Of a stretch of DNA of 64,000 nucleotides, positions 23,085 to 33,826 are shown piece after piece. Made by a program: the position numbers and the translations under genes. This DNA comes from Gnetum montanum. Its lineage: Eukaryota > Streptophyta > Gnetopsida > Gnetales > Gnetaceae. Under the pieces are notes generated by a model. It did not search any database, was not told the DNA's origin, and worked only from the letters and a program-made list of their open reading frames with translations. Location of the stretch: the NCBI GenBank assembly GCA_015680685.1, contig MNCI01024892.1:958663-1022662 (forward strand). Reading direction: 5' to 3'. The number at the start of each line of letters is the position of its first letter. Positions within the stretch are counted from its first letter, which is position 1.

Positions 23085-24580
23085 GAGAAATGTTTTCTTT
23101 GCAAAAAATAAAATCTTACAATCAAACCTTCTTGAAATCAAGAAAATCTCCCTCATCTCCCCTTTCATATTATGATTAATTTCTATTATTTATCATTATC
23201 AAGAAGCTTCCTCGTAGCATTATTATGATAAAAAATTATTTACTATGATTGGGAAGATTTTTTCCTGACATCCTTCTCTCTTATATTATGATCAATGTAT
23301 GTTTACCATGATTATGAAGTTCCCTACTGGTGCTATGATAAAAAAAATTATTACTATGATCAAGAAGGGTAGTTGGCCTCTTAGTCAAAATTATATGATG
23401 ATGTTAGACCTGAATCTTTCTAACTAGTTATGCTCAATAATGAGTTGTTAGCTTAGTAATAAGACTCTTGATTTGAAATTTCTAAGTCATGGGTTCTATT
23501 TTAGAAGTGGTATTGGAACTCCAAAATAATTATAATATTGGTATACCCTAAGATATATAACTTAGCATTATTCACTACAATTGAACCCATGACTTGGAGC
23601 TTTCAAATTATGAGTGTCATCATTAGGCTAACATCTCATTATTCATGGGTTTCATTCTAGTGAGAAATTTTGAGTTATAAAGTTCTAATTTGACTATATG
23701 TCTTGGGGGTAAATATTATTAAAAAAAATTTTGGATTCCACATCCTCCCAAAATTTTTATACTAGAAACCATATAGCTATATGATACTTTGATAGAATAT
23801 AATGGTTTGTCAAGAACAACTAGAATTCACAACTTATTATATCTAAAGTTATATACTTAATAATTGAGGGTGTTAAAACTTTAAAGAATGATCACATAGG
23901 AAGCGGTGGAAATTTTATATCCTACAACCTAAAAGAATGACTATAAGTATACTTCAAAATATATATCCAACATAACACTTTAAAAAATATAGAGGAATAT
24001 AACGTTATCTTAAACACAACTTAAATTGATAACCTATTACCAAACAAAATAATTTGGCTGAGAGGCCACTACCAGTCATACTTCTGTAACACAATATTAT
24101 ATTGTGTCCCAAACAATACCAGGGGAGGGTATTGGTAACGGTATTTATATTTCATTCATGATGCTCAGAAAGATATACATGGATGTCAGTGCAGAATGTG
24201 GGCATGCTTGGTACAGAAGGAGGCCATGGTAGATGCCCAGATGTCATACTTCAAACTTCATGTCCTATTCCACTCACATATGTAGACTCCCCAATGCTCC
24301 TACCCACATTATAGCTTTTTTCAATTTTTTAAATGTTTTTGTTTATTGAGAGTGTTTGGTAGAGGTACAGAAAGGTGTGCGGTGATAGTGCAGTTGTGGG
24401 AGAGAAATGACAGTAGTGTGGCTAAGTCAGTAGCAAGACGGTAGAGAGGCAATGCCCTTGCCTAACGTAGTAGGCAACATCAGTGAATAAGGTCCAGCAC
24501 GATGCATTCATGAGAAACTTAGAGTATCCATTCCACCAATCATTGGTATAAAATATCAAAGAATAAACTAGTAATCCACA
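23085..24580. other. Non-coding stretch between LINE fragment and Helitron helicase
   Basis: Apart from the hairpin at 23437-23650 I see nothing definable. The GC content rises around 24130-24480; this could be non-coding Helitron sequence 5' of the helicase frame. Confidence 0.35.
23437..23650. repeat. Inverted pair of tRNA-like (SINE-like) segments
   Basis: 23442-23515 reads TTAGCTTAGTAATAAG, then AAGTCATGGGTTCTATT. 23572-23640 contains the reverse complement of a similar sequence (TTAGCCTAATGATGA, then AAGTCATGGGTTCAATT). The two elements are placed like the A and B boxes of a tRNA-derived pol III promoter. They form a hairpin of about 65-bp imperfect arms. No SINE body or tail can be defined. 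Confidence 0.4.
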
Positions 24581-24599
24581 CAAGAAAAATCATGTTACT

Positions 24600-27014
24600 T
24601 ACAAACCACATCCAAATGATCCAAAATTGAATCTTCATAATAGAATGATTCTTCAAACATGGAGAGCAAACATAGACTTTCAACTATTGCTTGAAAAGTA
24701 TGTTGTTGTTAAGTATATTGCAAAATATGCAACAAAATTTGAAAAGAAGTCAAGATCCTTTCATGATTTGTTATTTCGTATTGCAGAATTTTGAAACTCA
24801 GAAGAAAATGCAATGAATGCATACAAGATACTCATGATGGATGTTGCAGCTGATAGAGACATTGGTGCTATGAAGGTTTTTCATTTTCTATATGAACTTC
24901 CATTGGTTGAATGTAGTAGAACATTTGATACTATAAATGTGTTTAGAGATATCTATAAAAGAGTTATACCAGTTGCAAATGGGGATGAGGAACTAGAAAC
25001 ATACACATCCCTTATCAATGCATATCAAAAGAGACCATTGGAAATGGAAGGTGTTTCGTTACTAAATGTTATGAAATATTTTACATTTACCTTAAGAAAT
25101 ATAGAGGTGCTAGTGTGGAAGACTTGACGACAACCAATTGTTGTTAGAACATATCCTAGATTTAGAGTAGATTTAGAGTAGCTCCAAGAGTAGGAGAGGA
25201 AAAATGGATAGGTTATTGTTTAGCATAGTTGCTAGTGCACTATGCATTTAGAGATGTGAAACGTGATCCAGGAAGAAATGATGAAGAAATTGAACTAAAA
25301 TGGATTTCTTGTTCGACACATATATGAATTAGAAGAGGACACATTTGATGAAGATTTCAAACATGCTTGTAAGGAAGAGTGGAAACATAAAAATATTATT
25401 CTACAAAGAGAGGATAATATTGAATATGATTTTGAAATATTGAATCAGCATCTACTTGCTTCAACTCATTTTCAACAAAGTCAACTAGAAATGCTTGGAT
25501 TAAGGGATCAAGATAGATAGCATGAATGGTTAGCTAGCTATCATGGAGAAGATGTTGCAAAGATTACTACAACTTTTGTTCATAATCATAGATCACATGG
25601 GATAATAACACTGTCAAGAAATGACTACAAGGAGATGGACTTATCTTTCCTAGGCATTCAACAAAAGAAATGCTACAAGATTATCACTAGCCATCTCTAT
25701 ATGTAAATATTTGAACTATATGGAGTTGATGCACTATTAATGATTATTCAAGGTACAATGAGCATTGGAAAATTATATCTCATTGATACCATTAATAAAT
25801 AATTTTATTGAACTTGCCCATGGTGAAAAATAACTTATTGGTGGTCACCTCCACTGGTGCTATAGCATATAATATTAATGCAACTATAATACATTCTACA
25901 TTGAAGATTGGAATCAAGGAGTACAAACCACTAGCTGCATTGAATTTGGCATCGTTGCAAAATAAATACAAATACATAAAGTACATTATTATAGATGAAA
26001 TGAGTTTTATAGATGGAAAATTGCTTAGCAACATTGATAGAAGGCTTAAAAAAATATTTCCAAAAAACTAATTAGATAATTTTGGTGGTAGATCAGTGAT
26101 ACTCATTGGCGATCTTGCACAACTTCCACTTGTGAAAGAAATAATACCATACATATCATCTCAAATGCATGTGAAGAATTTATGGTTAGCATTCAATACA
26201 ATTGTAACCTTGGATGTTGTGTATTGCCAAAGGGGTGATGATCCATGACAACAAATATTTAGATAATTTTTGATGAATATAAGAGAACGAAAGATCAATG
26301 ATGATGATTATGAAATTTTAAACTTGGTAATGGATCTTCCTTTGACATCAAATGACAAGATGGGTTTGAGGATTCTATGCATTTGTTTGATACAAAGGAT
26401 AAGATGCAAATGCATAATGAAAAGGTATTGCTAAAGATCTAGAAGCTAGTTGCATACTGCATAGTAGATAGAAACACAAATGGTGTCAGATTTTGGGATG
26501 ATTCAAAAGGAGAATTAGATTGGTAGTGTTCATTTGTGAAGCTACAAGGGTTATGATTAATGTTAATCTATGGCCAAAAGTAGGATTAGTTAATGGTGTG
26601 TTGGAATTCATTTAAAAAATAATTTATAGTCCACACTGTAAACCTCCATAGTTTCCATCGTATGTTATCATTGAATTTGACTCTTACATTGGAGTACCAT
26701 ATGATCACAAATATCCTCAACAAGTACCCATTCCACCAATCATATGTGAAGGCTCTTGCCAACTACTATTATGATTAGCATGGGATTTAACTATACATAA
26801 ATCATAGGGAATGACCTTGGAGAAAGCATGTGTAGATGTTGGTAGCAAAGAAACAACAATTCTGATGTTTGTAGCACTATCTCGAGTAAAGAGTACTAAC
26901 AATTTGAAGATATTTCTTCTTATTTCCAAAGAAAGATACATCAAGATATTTAAGGATTCTCACCTTCAAAGTAGATTAGATGAAGAGAAATTCATTACAT
27001 CTAATGAAGAATGA
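24600..27014 (+). pseudogene. Helitron-type (Pif1-family) helicase, degenerate
   Basis: The frame from 24615 reads NDPKLNLHNRMILQTWRANI, DFQ...EKY...KYIAKYATKFE, then FLYELPLVECSRTF and KRPLEM...SLLNVMKYF: the region of Helitron proteins between Rep and helicase. Further 3' come a degraded Walker A (GTMSIGKLYLI near 25755, consensus GTAGTGKS.LI), VVTSTGAIAYNI..TTIHS-like residues, IIIDEMSFIDGKLLSNID (Walker B), GGRSVILIGDLAQLPLV, and the C-terminal motif ACVDVGSKET...FVALSRVKS. The enzyme unwinds DNA for rolling-circle transposition. Frameshifts and stops break it; the Rep nuclease end is not seen. The last codons overlap the start of the palindrome at 27009. Confidence 0.88.
26418..26491 (+). 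repeat. Helicase segment duplicated at 20936-21010
   Basis: Lies just after the Pif1 motif that reads DTKDKMQMHNEKV, in the middle of the helicase pseudogene, so this copy is in its original context and the one at 20936 is the displaced fragment. Confidence 0.75.
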
Positions 27015-28195
27015 TTTTACTATTTTTCTAATGATGTAATTTTACTATTATGGATGTTTGAACATTTTCCATTATGCATTTTTTTGATTATGCAAGTTTG
27101 AACATTGATCATTTGTTTTGCATTGTAACCTTTTCTTAATCATTTAATAATGGATTCTATGGTCTTATAAGCTACTTTATTTTTTATTCACTTTAATGAC
27201 TTTTTTAAAACTTTAGAATAAAATCTATAGCTTAATAACTTCCTTCCAAAAATTGGATTCGAATGAAGTATAAATGTAGATAGAATCCTTTTTATTTGTT
27301 ATGTTTAAATCATCACTGTAAGAGAAAACTGATGATCACTTGCTTAATTATATATTTATAATATATACCTATAATTTGGTCAAAAGAATCTTATTTGTTA
27401 ATAAGTAATAAGTTATTTCAGTCAAAAATTTCATAACTTTAGAACGAAGAACAAGATTTAAGAATTATAATTTTCATGAATTTAGGATGAAGAAAAAGAT
27501 TTGTATATCAAATTTTTCATAATGATGGATTTTAGAAAAAAATATATTTTCATCAATTATTGTATGTTCTCATTCTCGACCAAATTTGTTATTTTTGTAT
27601 GCTCTAATAAGTAATGCAAATTCAGTCAGGAATGAGAACATATAATAACTAATGTAAATATTTTTTCTAAAACATGTTATTAAAAAAAATTTGATGTATG
27701 AATCTTGTTCTTCATCCTGAAGTCATGAAAATTATAATTCTTAAATTTTGTTCTTCATTGTAAAGTCATGAAATTTTTGACTCAAATAACTTATTACATG
27801 TTAACAAATAAGATTCTCTTAGTGAAATTATAGGTATATATTGTAAATATATAACTAAGCTAGTGATCTTGAGTTGTCTCTTGTAGTAATGATTTCAACA
27901 TAACAAATATAAAGGATTCTATCTACAGTTATACTTCATTAGGATCCAATTTTTCAAAGGAAGTTGTTAAGTTATAGATTTTGTTCTAAAGTTTTAAAAA
28001 AGTCATTAAAGTGTAAATAAAAAATAAAGTAGCTTATAAGATGATAGAATCCATTATTGAATGATTAAGAACAAGTTACAATTCACCACGAATGATCAAT
28101 GTTCAAACTTGCATAATCAAAAAAATGCACAATGGAAAATGTTCAAACATCCATAATAGTAAAATTACATCATCAAAAAAATAGTAAAATCATTC
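27009..28195. repeat. Near-perfect 1.19-kb palindrome
   Basis: Left arm 27009-27595 and right arm about 27608-28195 are reverse complements along their whole length, roughly 85-90 percent identical by eye, with a loop of about a dozen bases centred on 27602. Both outer ends read GAATGATTTTACTATTTTT. The left end overlaps the helicase stop codon; the right end abuts the integrase remnant of the minus-strand gypsy element. No coding content. It may be a fold-back element, or an inverted duplication of the Helitron 3' region. Confidence 0.85.
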
Positions 28196-28445
28196 TCTTG
28201 AACTAGCCCATGATAGTACGTAAGATTTACAATATTAAACACAAAAAAAATATCAACATCATTTGCTAAATAAATCTCAAAAGCATTATCATTAATGTTG
28301 GCCTTGATTTTGAAAGGAGCCATCTTCTTGGCTTTTAACTTGGAGAAGTTGAAATCTTCTGATCTCTTCTTCTTCAATGGTATCCAAACCAAGTTTCCAA
28401 CAAAAAATTTTTCCTTCTCTTACCCTCATTTCTCTTGAGGATGCT
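28196..28445 (-). pseudogene. pol: Integrase C-terminal end of the host gypsy element
   Basis: The minus frame reads ETWFGYH, FNFSKLKAKKMAPFKIKANI, NDNAFEIYLANDVDIFFVFN and VNLTYYHGLVQEN. This matches the end of plant gypsy integrases (GDLVW..L.K.R.....KL..KK.GPF.I..KINDNAY...LP....I...FNV.DL..YHG). It stops exactly where the palindrome starts. Confidence 0.85.
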
Positions 28446-28449
28446 AACT

Positions 28450-29530
28450 TTTTAATATATTAAAACCTTAGAGAATGGAGCATGTGGAAATATGGTTGTT
28501 ATCTTGTAAGGCTAAGAAAAGAACAAGGTGACAAGATGATTGAGTAAGATCCTTGAAATAAGAGGAGAGCTGAAACTAGAGCTAAACTGATATGACAAAA
28601 TGAGAGCTAGAATGATAAAATAGGAGCTAGGATAACAAAATTAGAGCTAGAATGCAAGCAAAATCTACAAGTCAAATTAAGGTGTTCTAAAGTCTACTGA
28701 GATGTCAAAATGTTAGAGAAATGGTCCAGAGTTCAACGTTCACTTGTAGGCTAGATGTCCTAGATTGATAACAAATGTCTCAATTGTTGCTGGGATGTCC
28801 CGACTAAGACATGCTAGTTTTCTATGAGATGTTCCATCAAAGTAGATGTTGTTTTTAGATAGATGTTCCAACCTTGAATGGCATATCTCGAGTAGTTGTT
28901 TCCTAGATATTGCACAAATTTTGAGAAGTTTTTGAAAAGTAAAAGGTTATAAAGCAAAGTAAAATTCTTGGAAAATGTACAAGTACTATTTATTAGTCAA
29001 TCCCATTATTTTATATTGAGTAAATTGGCTTTGTTTCTCATTGTGTTCATCATTTGTAAATTATTATATGTTTTGAGAGCTTTATTGCAAGGAATTTGTA
29101 AAGTGAGTTACACTCTCTCCTTGATTTTCTTTTTTTTCTTATAAGTCCTGTGGGGTTGATGTGCTTCTTGTGGGAAGGAATCTTCATTGAGCTCATTGGA
29201 ACCTTGCAAGGTTGAATGTGTTTGTAGCAATGAAACACTATAGTATGAAGCTCATATTTTATAAAAGTTGTCGGATCCTTAAAATCATGTTTTAAGCTTA
29301 TTAGGACCTTGCGAGGTTGAGTGTTTTTCGAGCAAGAAAACGCTTTAATTGAAGCTTAAAACTTTATAAAGGTTGTGATGTCCTCTAAGCCACATTTTGA
29401 AGGAACAAAGTCCAAAGGTATGCAAGGATTCTACCCTCTGAGTGTGGATGTACCCGAGTTGGGAAACCATGTAAAAATTGTGTGGTTTTGGTTTTCTTGG
29501 TTGTTTAATTAGGGAACTCATTCAACCTTC
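28450..29530 (+). repeat. Probable solo LTR inserted in the integrase
   Basis: About 1.08 kb of non-coding DNA separates two colinear integrase pieces. The left part (28560-28910) has repeated GAGCTA and dyad-like GATGTC / GACAT words (GGGATGTCCC, GAGATGTTCC). The right part (29145-29400) has a tandem repeat with a period of about 106 bp. It ends with GAGTGTGGATGTACCCGAGT, a segment of LTR-like (R/U5) composition. Exact ends and target duplication could not be fixed. Confidence 0.55.
29189..29400 (+). repeat. Tandem repeat, period about 106 bp
   Basis: 29189-29296 and 29297-29400 share, in order, GGAACCTTGCAAGGTTGA / GGACCTTGCGAGGTTGA, GAAGCT..., and TTTATAAAAGTTGT / TTTATAAAGGTTGT. A partial third unit (GGGGTTGATGTGCTTCTTG) starts near 29150. 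Confidence 0.75.
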
Positions 29531-30293
29531 TTCTAAGTTCTTAGTCCTTAGAGGACTCTTTCTTCAACCTTCTTCTTAAAATTTAATTTTACTTGTACAT
29601 GAAGATCCTTCATCTCTTACACAAAATTAGCACTAAGTTGAGATTCTCCCTTAAAGGTCTTCAAATTGTTCATCATATTAGGACAAAAATGATAATTTAC
29701 ATCAAATGGGATTTTTCCAATCATAACATGAAAAGCATTAGTATAAGAAAATTTAGCATGACATGACAAGTTTTTCCACTGATTGGGCTATCCATCACAT
29801 AAAAATATCAAAATTTTCAGTAAGGATTTACACACCACCTCCATTTGGCCAACAGATTATGGATGACATGCACTAGAAAAATTCAACTTTTTCCCTAAAA
29901 TTTTCCAAAGAAACCTCCAAAAATGACTAGTGAATCTAGATTCTTTATCATTGATGATATTCAAAGGAATCCCATGAAACTTCACAACATGCTAAAAAAA
30001 TAAAATTGCCACATGAGAATCATCACTTACCTTTTTCCATAGAATATATATGTCATCTTGGAGAATTTATCCATCACAAAAAAAATTTCATCACTTCCAC
30101 TTTTGATTTTTAGAATACCACTAACAAATTCCATTAACACACTTTTCCATGGATTCTTGGAAATTGGCAAAGGCATGTAATGTCCATCCACTTCTTTACC
30201 TTTGAATTTTGGACATTTTAGATGCTCCTTCAAAAATTTTGAAACTCTAGTTGTCATATAAGGCCAAAAATAATGCCTTCCCACAAGTTCCAA
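29530..30293 (-). pseudogene. pol: Integrase core of the host gypsy element
   Basis: 30293-30027 reads HYFWPYMTTRVSKFLKEHLK, CPKFKG, then PLPISKNPWKSVLMEFVSG and FVMDKFSKMTYIF: the zinc-binding C..C region followed by the first part of the DDE core (consensus PW..V.MDF...LP, VVDRFSKM.HF), with the first catalytic Asp apparently Glu (MEF). From 29990 to 29640 another frame gives FHGIPLNIINDKESRFTSHF, WRFLWKILGKKLNFSSACHP and GQMEVV, the second half with the D and E positions (consensus P..IVSDRD..FTS.FW, HPQTDGQTE). A frameshift lies between. Confidence 0.9.
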
Positions 30294-30524
30294 TCGTTAA
30301 TCACTACTAATGTGATCTTCCTAAAATCATAATTAGGAATACATATCTTTCCATTTTTTAATAACAATTCATCTTGAATATGGTAGTCCCTCCATTAGTC
30401 TATCCTACTCATCATTGGTTCCTTGAGGCTTTTCCACATCTACCCAAAATCATAATCATGTTGATATAACTCAACAAATCACCCATATGTTCCACATGAG
30501 GTATGTTGAAATTAACCACATCCA

Positions 30525-30698
30525 TCATGGATAATGCATCGACCACCACATTAATTTTTTCACTTTTTTGTTACAACAAAAAATTGAACTCCTTGAGTAA
30601 TAAGTAATGTTTCTAATCTTGATTGCTTGAAGAATAGTATACAATTCTTTCTCATATATGCTATATTTTAGCCTTGACATTTTTAGCTTTTCTAAAAA
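30525..30698 (-). pseudogene. pol: RNase H, downstream part (split by element X)
   Basis: The minus frame reads LFLEKLKMSRLKYSIYEKEL and YTILQAI, the gypsy RNase H motif (FSEKL..A...YS.YDKELYA...AL). Its upstream half (DASG..IG.V, then EGRPIY) lies at 43346-43400, on the other side of element X, and the two halves meet at the TAAAT duplication. Confidence 0.85.
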
Positions 30699-30703
30699 TA
30701 AAT
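30699..30703 (+). repeat. Target site duplication of element X, left (TAAAT)
   Basis: TAAAT here and at 43341-43345 bracket element X. It falls inside the RNase H frame and explains the split of that domain. Confidence 0.75.
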
Positions 30704-31283
30704 TAATAGCATAATAACGTTGCCATGACATTGTTCAACACTTCAAGGAATTCACTTAGATCGAATGGATTTGGGGTGGAAGACCTAGGGAATATGCCTC
30801 TAAATAAGTAGGCAACCCTTGGAAGGGAGTGAATAGTACAACAACTTCTTAACAAGAGGATACACCTTAGGGGGAGAACCTCTAAACTTTGAATGAGGAC
30901 TTAGCAAACAAGTACACAAGAAACCTTGTAGATATTATCGGTGGAAGAGGAGATGATGTATTTATAAGAGGCACTCATTCCTAGACCCCTCACAATCTAG
31001 TACAAGGTTCAGCATGGGTCCACACCAGAACTATCCAATCCTAGCTACCTACATCTCTACAACCACTACAAAATTAGGGACATATAGTTCTTCATGTGAG
31101 GATAATATGAAGAGGACTTAGAAAGGGATTGAATAAGAGGGAGTCCTACAACTAGCTTGGTACCACCAAGCTAGGATGGGTTTTCTAACACTTTAAGTGT
31201 CATTGCAAGACACCTCAGAATGTCTCATGGTTCCCAAACCATGGGGAGATACTAGGAAAACCTCCATCCTAGGACCTCTCTCA
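30704..31283 (-). repeat. 3' LTR of element X
   Basis: 580 bp; in element sense it starts TGAGAGAG (31283 leftward). TATAAATA on the minus strand is at 30959-30966. U3 holds a perfect dyad CTAGCTTGG-TACCA-CCAAGCTAG (31152-31174), a 5-bp-arm dyad GTGTC/GACAC near 31198, and a CATGGTTCCCAAACCATG dyad near 31228-31246. Aligns with 42784-43340 throughout. Confidence 0.8.
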
Positions 31284-31295
31284 CAATCCTCCCCT
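31284..31295 (-). other. Polypurine tract of element X
   Basis: The minus strand reads GGGGAGGATTG immediately before the 3' LTR start TGAGAGAG, the expected place and composition for the plus-strand primer. Confidence 0.6.
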
Positions 31296-32834
31296 ACACA
31301 AAAGAAGTGATGTCCTTGGAGTTAAGTCTAGGATAACTTTGAGTAGGGATTTGGAGCTCCGTCAACTCTAGGGAGTCCCTCAACTCAACTAAAGCCAAGC
31401 TTGAAGGAAGGTACCAATTCCAACACTTGATATGTCCTTCCATCCAAGACCTTGCATGAAATGCAAAGGGTACTTAGAGGAATCCAAAAACTTTCCCTAC
31501 TTTATGAAAAGAGGGATAAGTCCAACCCAAAGGAGAAACATCCCTAAGGCATCCCTTAGATCCATCCCTTATCGAGTCTAGAGACTTGTCTTTTTGCATA
31601 GACCCATACCTATGCAAGAGGATGTTCTCTTCCTCCACAAGTCCAACCAAGTTCTATTTTGAATGGCTTCTTAGCATGGATCAATTCTCTTGATTTTTTT
31701 ATCATTAATTTTGAGGGCTCACCAAGACCACTTTCCATCTTGGTGATGGACTTGGGAAACTGTATCTAAAGAAGAGAACATGCTTTAAAAGAGCCATGTC
31801 TCAACAAGCAACTAAAGCTTGCCAAAACCCTAGGTTCTACTTCTAGCATCGAGATCTATGGGGTCTCACAAGTCCAACCATCTATGTACTAAATTACCAC
31901 ATCTACCATCCACATATTTTCTTTCATTTTTCTACATCAGCATCTATTCAAGCTAGTAGGAGGGGAGTTAAGCATGAACTCCCTTTGAAACAAGGTTCAG
32001 AGGTAGATCTCTTGAATATGACCTTGCCTTCTCTAGACACACTAGTACTACAATCCACATTTCATCATTCAACATTATCCCATATTCACTGTAAGAGAGA
32101 ATATCCAAAAAAAATTTGGAAAACTTCTCCAAGAGGTTATCATAGCATCCTAACCCTATCTATCATTGACATCCTTTAAGGATGTCCAACATTGAGAACA
32201 CTTGCTCAAATGCTTGAACAAATGGAGGATGGGCTAGACAACCAATCTCAAGATAGTCCTCCATACATACATTTCATTCCAACCACTACTGCATGCTCCA
32301 TTACAATGGCTATAGCCTATTTATGAGAAAGGATTAGTTGCATCTACATCCTATAGGCTTTTCTTCCCACTTTGAGAGATGGGAAAAGCACCATTTATGA
32401 ATACTTAGTTCAATGAAGCATGTAGAATCACCTTCGAGGACAACCACTATCACAAATTTTCTAGGGAACATTTAGGTTTCTAGAATTTGAATTTTCTTGC
32501 CATGCTAGGAACAACCACAACTCATGATCAACACCTTTCATTGGATTTTTTTTTCAACTAAAAGAAAAGATCCTTGTTGTGAGGTTCCTTCCACAATAAA
32601 AAATAATAACCCAACTACACCATAGCTATGATACATGCATAAGTAGTCCATAGAGCCAACACAACTATATTTTCAAGCTACTACCAGTTGAGGGAAGACA
32701 TATTCACAAGTCATACCCACATTCAATTCCACTTCACAACTCAAATCAAAAAGGGAAAGAGTTCATCCCCCAAACTTCCATAGATAGGGGATTCTATTCC
32801 ACCATAGGTGTTCTAGGTTTTCATTTCATATACA
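31296..32834. other. Interior of element X, part 1, non-coding
   Basis: No protein pattern on either strand. Only short, stop-rich frames. Confidence 0.45.
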
Positions 32835-32839
32835 CCAGT
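32835..32839 (+). repeat. Target site duplication of element 1, left
   Basis: CCAGT here against CCAGG at 39115-39119: four of five bases match, as expected for an ageing 5-bp duplication. Confidence 0.6.
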
Positions 32840-33694
32840 TGATGAGTCATGATTTGCCTAGCTCTAATATCAGATATTCGATATTAGAGCCCTAATATCA
32901 AATACCCAATATCAAGCCCTAGATGAGTTATTGGATATTTAATATTGGGGGGTATGGGCTGACCTATAAATACAATGCTTGGGCACATAGTTTGGGTATT
33001 AGTTTTTCATTAGTTTTTGCATAGACTAACAAAGTTCTTACAATTTAGTCATTCTAGACTTAGAATATTTTTGAGTGCCACAAAGGAAGTCTAAATGTAT
33101 ATGAACTTTTATTCGAGCATGGGTGTACTTGAGTACAATAGTGTGACGAGAATGAAGATGAGTCCTTTTGATAATCCTTGTAGGATTGAGAATAGATTAA
33201 TGTTTCCTTTGATGCATTTATTGTTTATACACTTTATTTTAATGTACTTTAAGTAGGAAATTAATTTTCAATTGTTAATGAACCCAAGCATGACCACTTT
33301 GAGCATACATGTAGTGCTTGGTAACCTAGAAATGCTTAGCGTTTGGTAACCTAGTAGTGCTATATGTGTTCAAGATGTGTTTGGAAAGTGGAAACAGGTA
33401 CTTGTGTTGGGCTAGCTAGGCAATAGATGAATTAGATCTTAAATTACTCTACCGTTCATTATTATTCTAGGTGATTAAACTTATAAAATATAAAATAATA
33501 AAAATTATATGCCTCGCTTTAGACTAAACCATACATGATAAAGCTACCACTAGTCCAAGTGGGAAGATAGCAAATTGTGATCAAAGCATAATGATCTAGA
33601 TACCACACTAGTCCCGTCCATGGAATTTGACCAAATCATGCATGAATGCTTATGATTCATATGGTTGGGCATACGGGTACCTCGCCACTCATCA
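32840..33694 (+). repeat. 5' LTR of element 1
   Basis: Starts TGATGAGTCATGATTT, ends CCACTCATCA. TATAAATA is at 32965-32972. The dyad array upstream (32864-32946) has CTAATATC (32864-32871), GATATTAG (32880-32887), CTAATATC (32892-32899), AATATC (32908-32913), GATATT (32934-32939) and AATATT (32941-32946). The TTGGTAACCTAG doublet lies at 33318-33329 and 33343-33354. Confidence 0.92.
32864..32972 (+). promoter_or_regulatory. LTR promoter of element 1: AATATC/GATATT dyad array plus TATA
   Basis: At least six half-sites of one word in both orientations lie within 85 bp, ending about 20 bp before TATAAATA. The 3' LTR counterpart (38283-38391) keeps the layout and includes the perfect 12-bp palindrome TTGGATATCCAA (38350-38361). 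Confidence 0.7.
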
Positions 33695-33695
33695 T

Positions 33696-33713
33696 TGGTG
33701 TCATTGCTAGGGA
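33696..33713 (+). other. Primer binding site of element 1
   Basis: TGGTGTCATTGCTAGGGA begins two bases after the 5' LTR end. It is the family PBS with several C-to-T or G-to-A changes. Confidence 0.85.
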
Positions 33714-33826
33714 TGGTGCTAGTTATCTAGATTAGTTATATTATACATGATCGTTGTAAAGGTATTAATGATCTATCTTTTAGAAACCATTAATATTTTA
33801 AGTCACATACATTATTAGACAAAATC

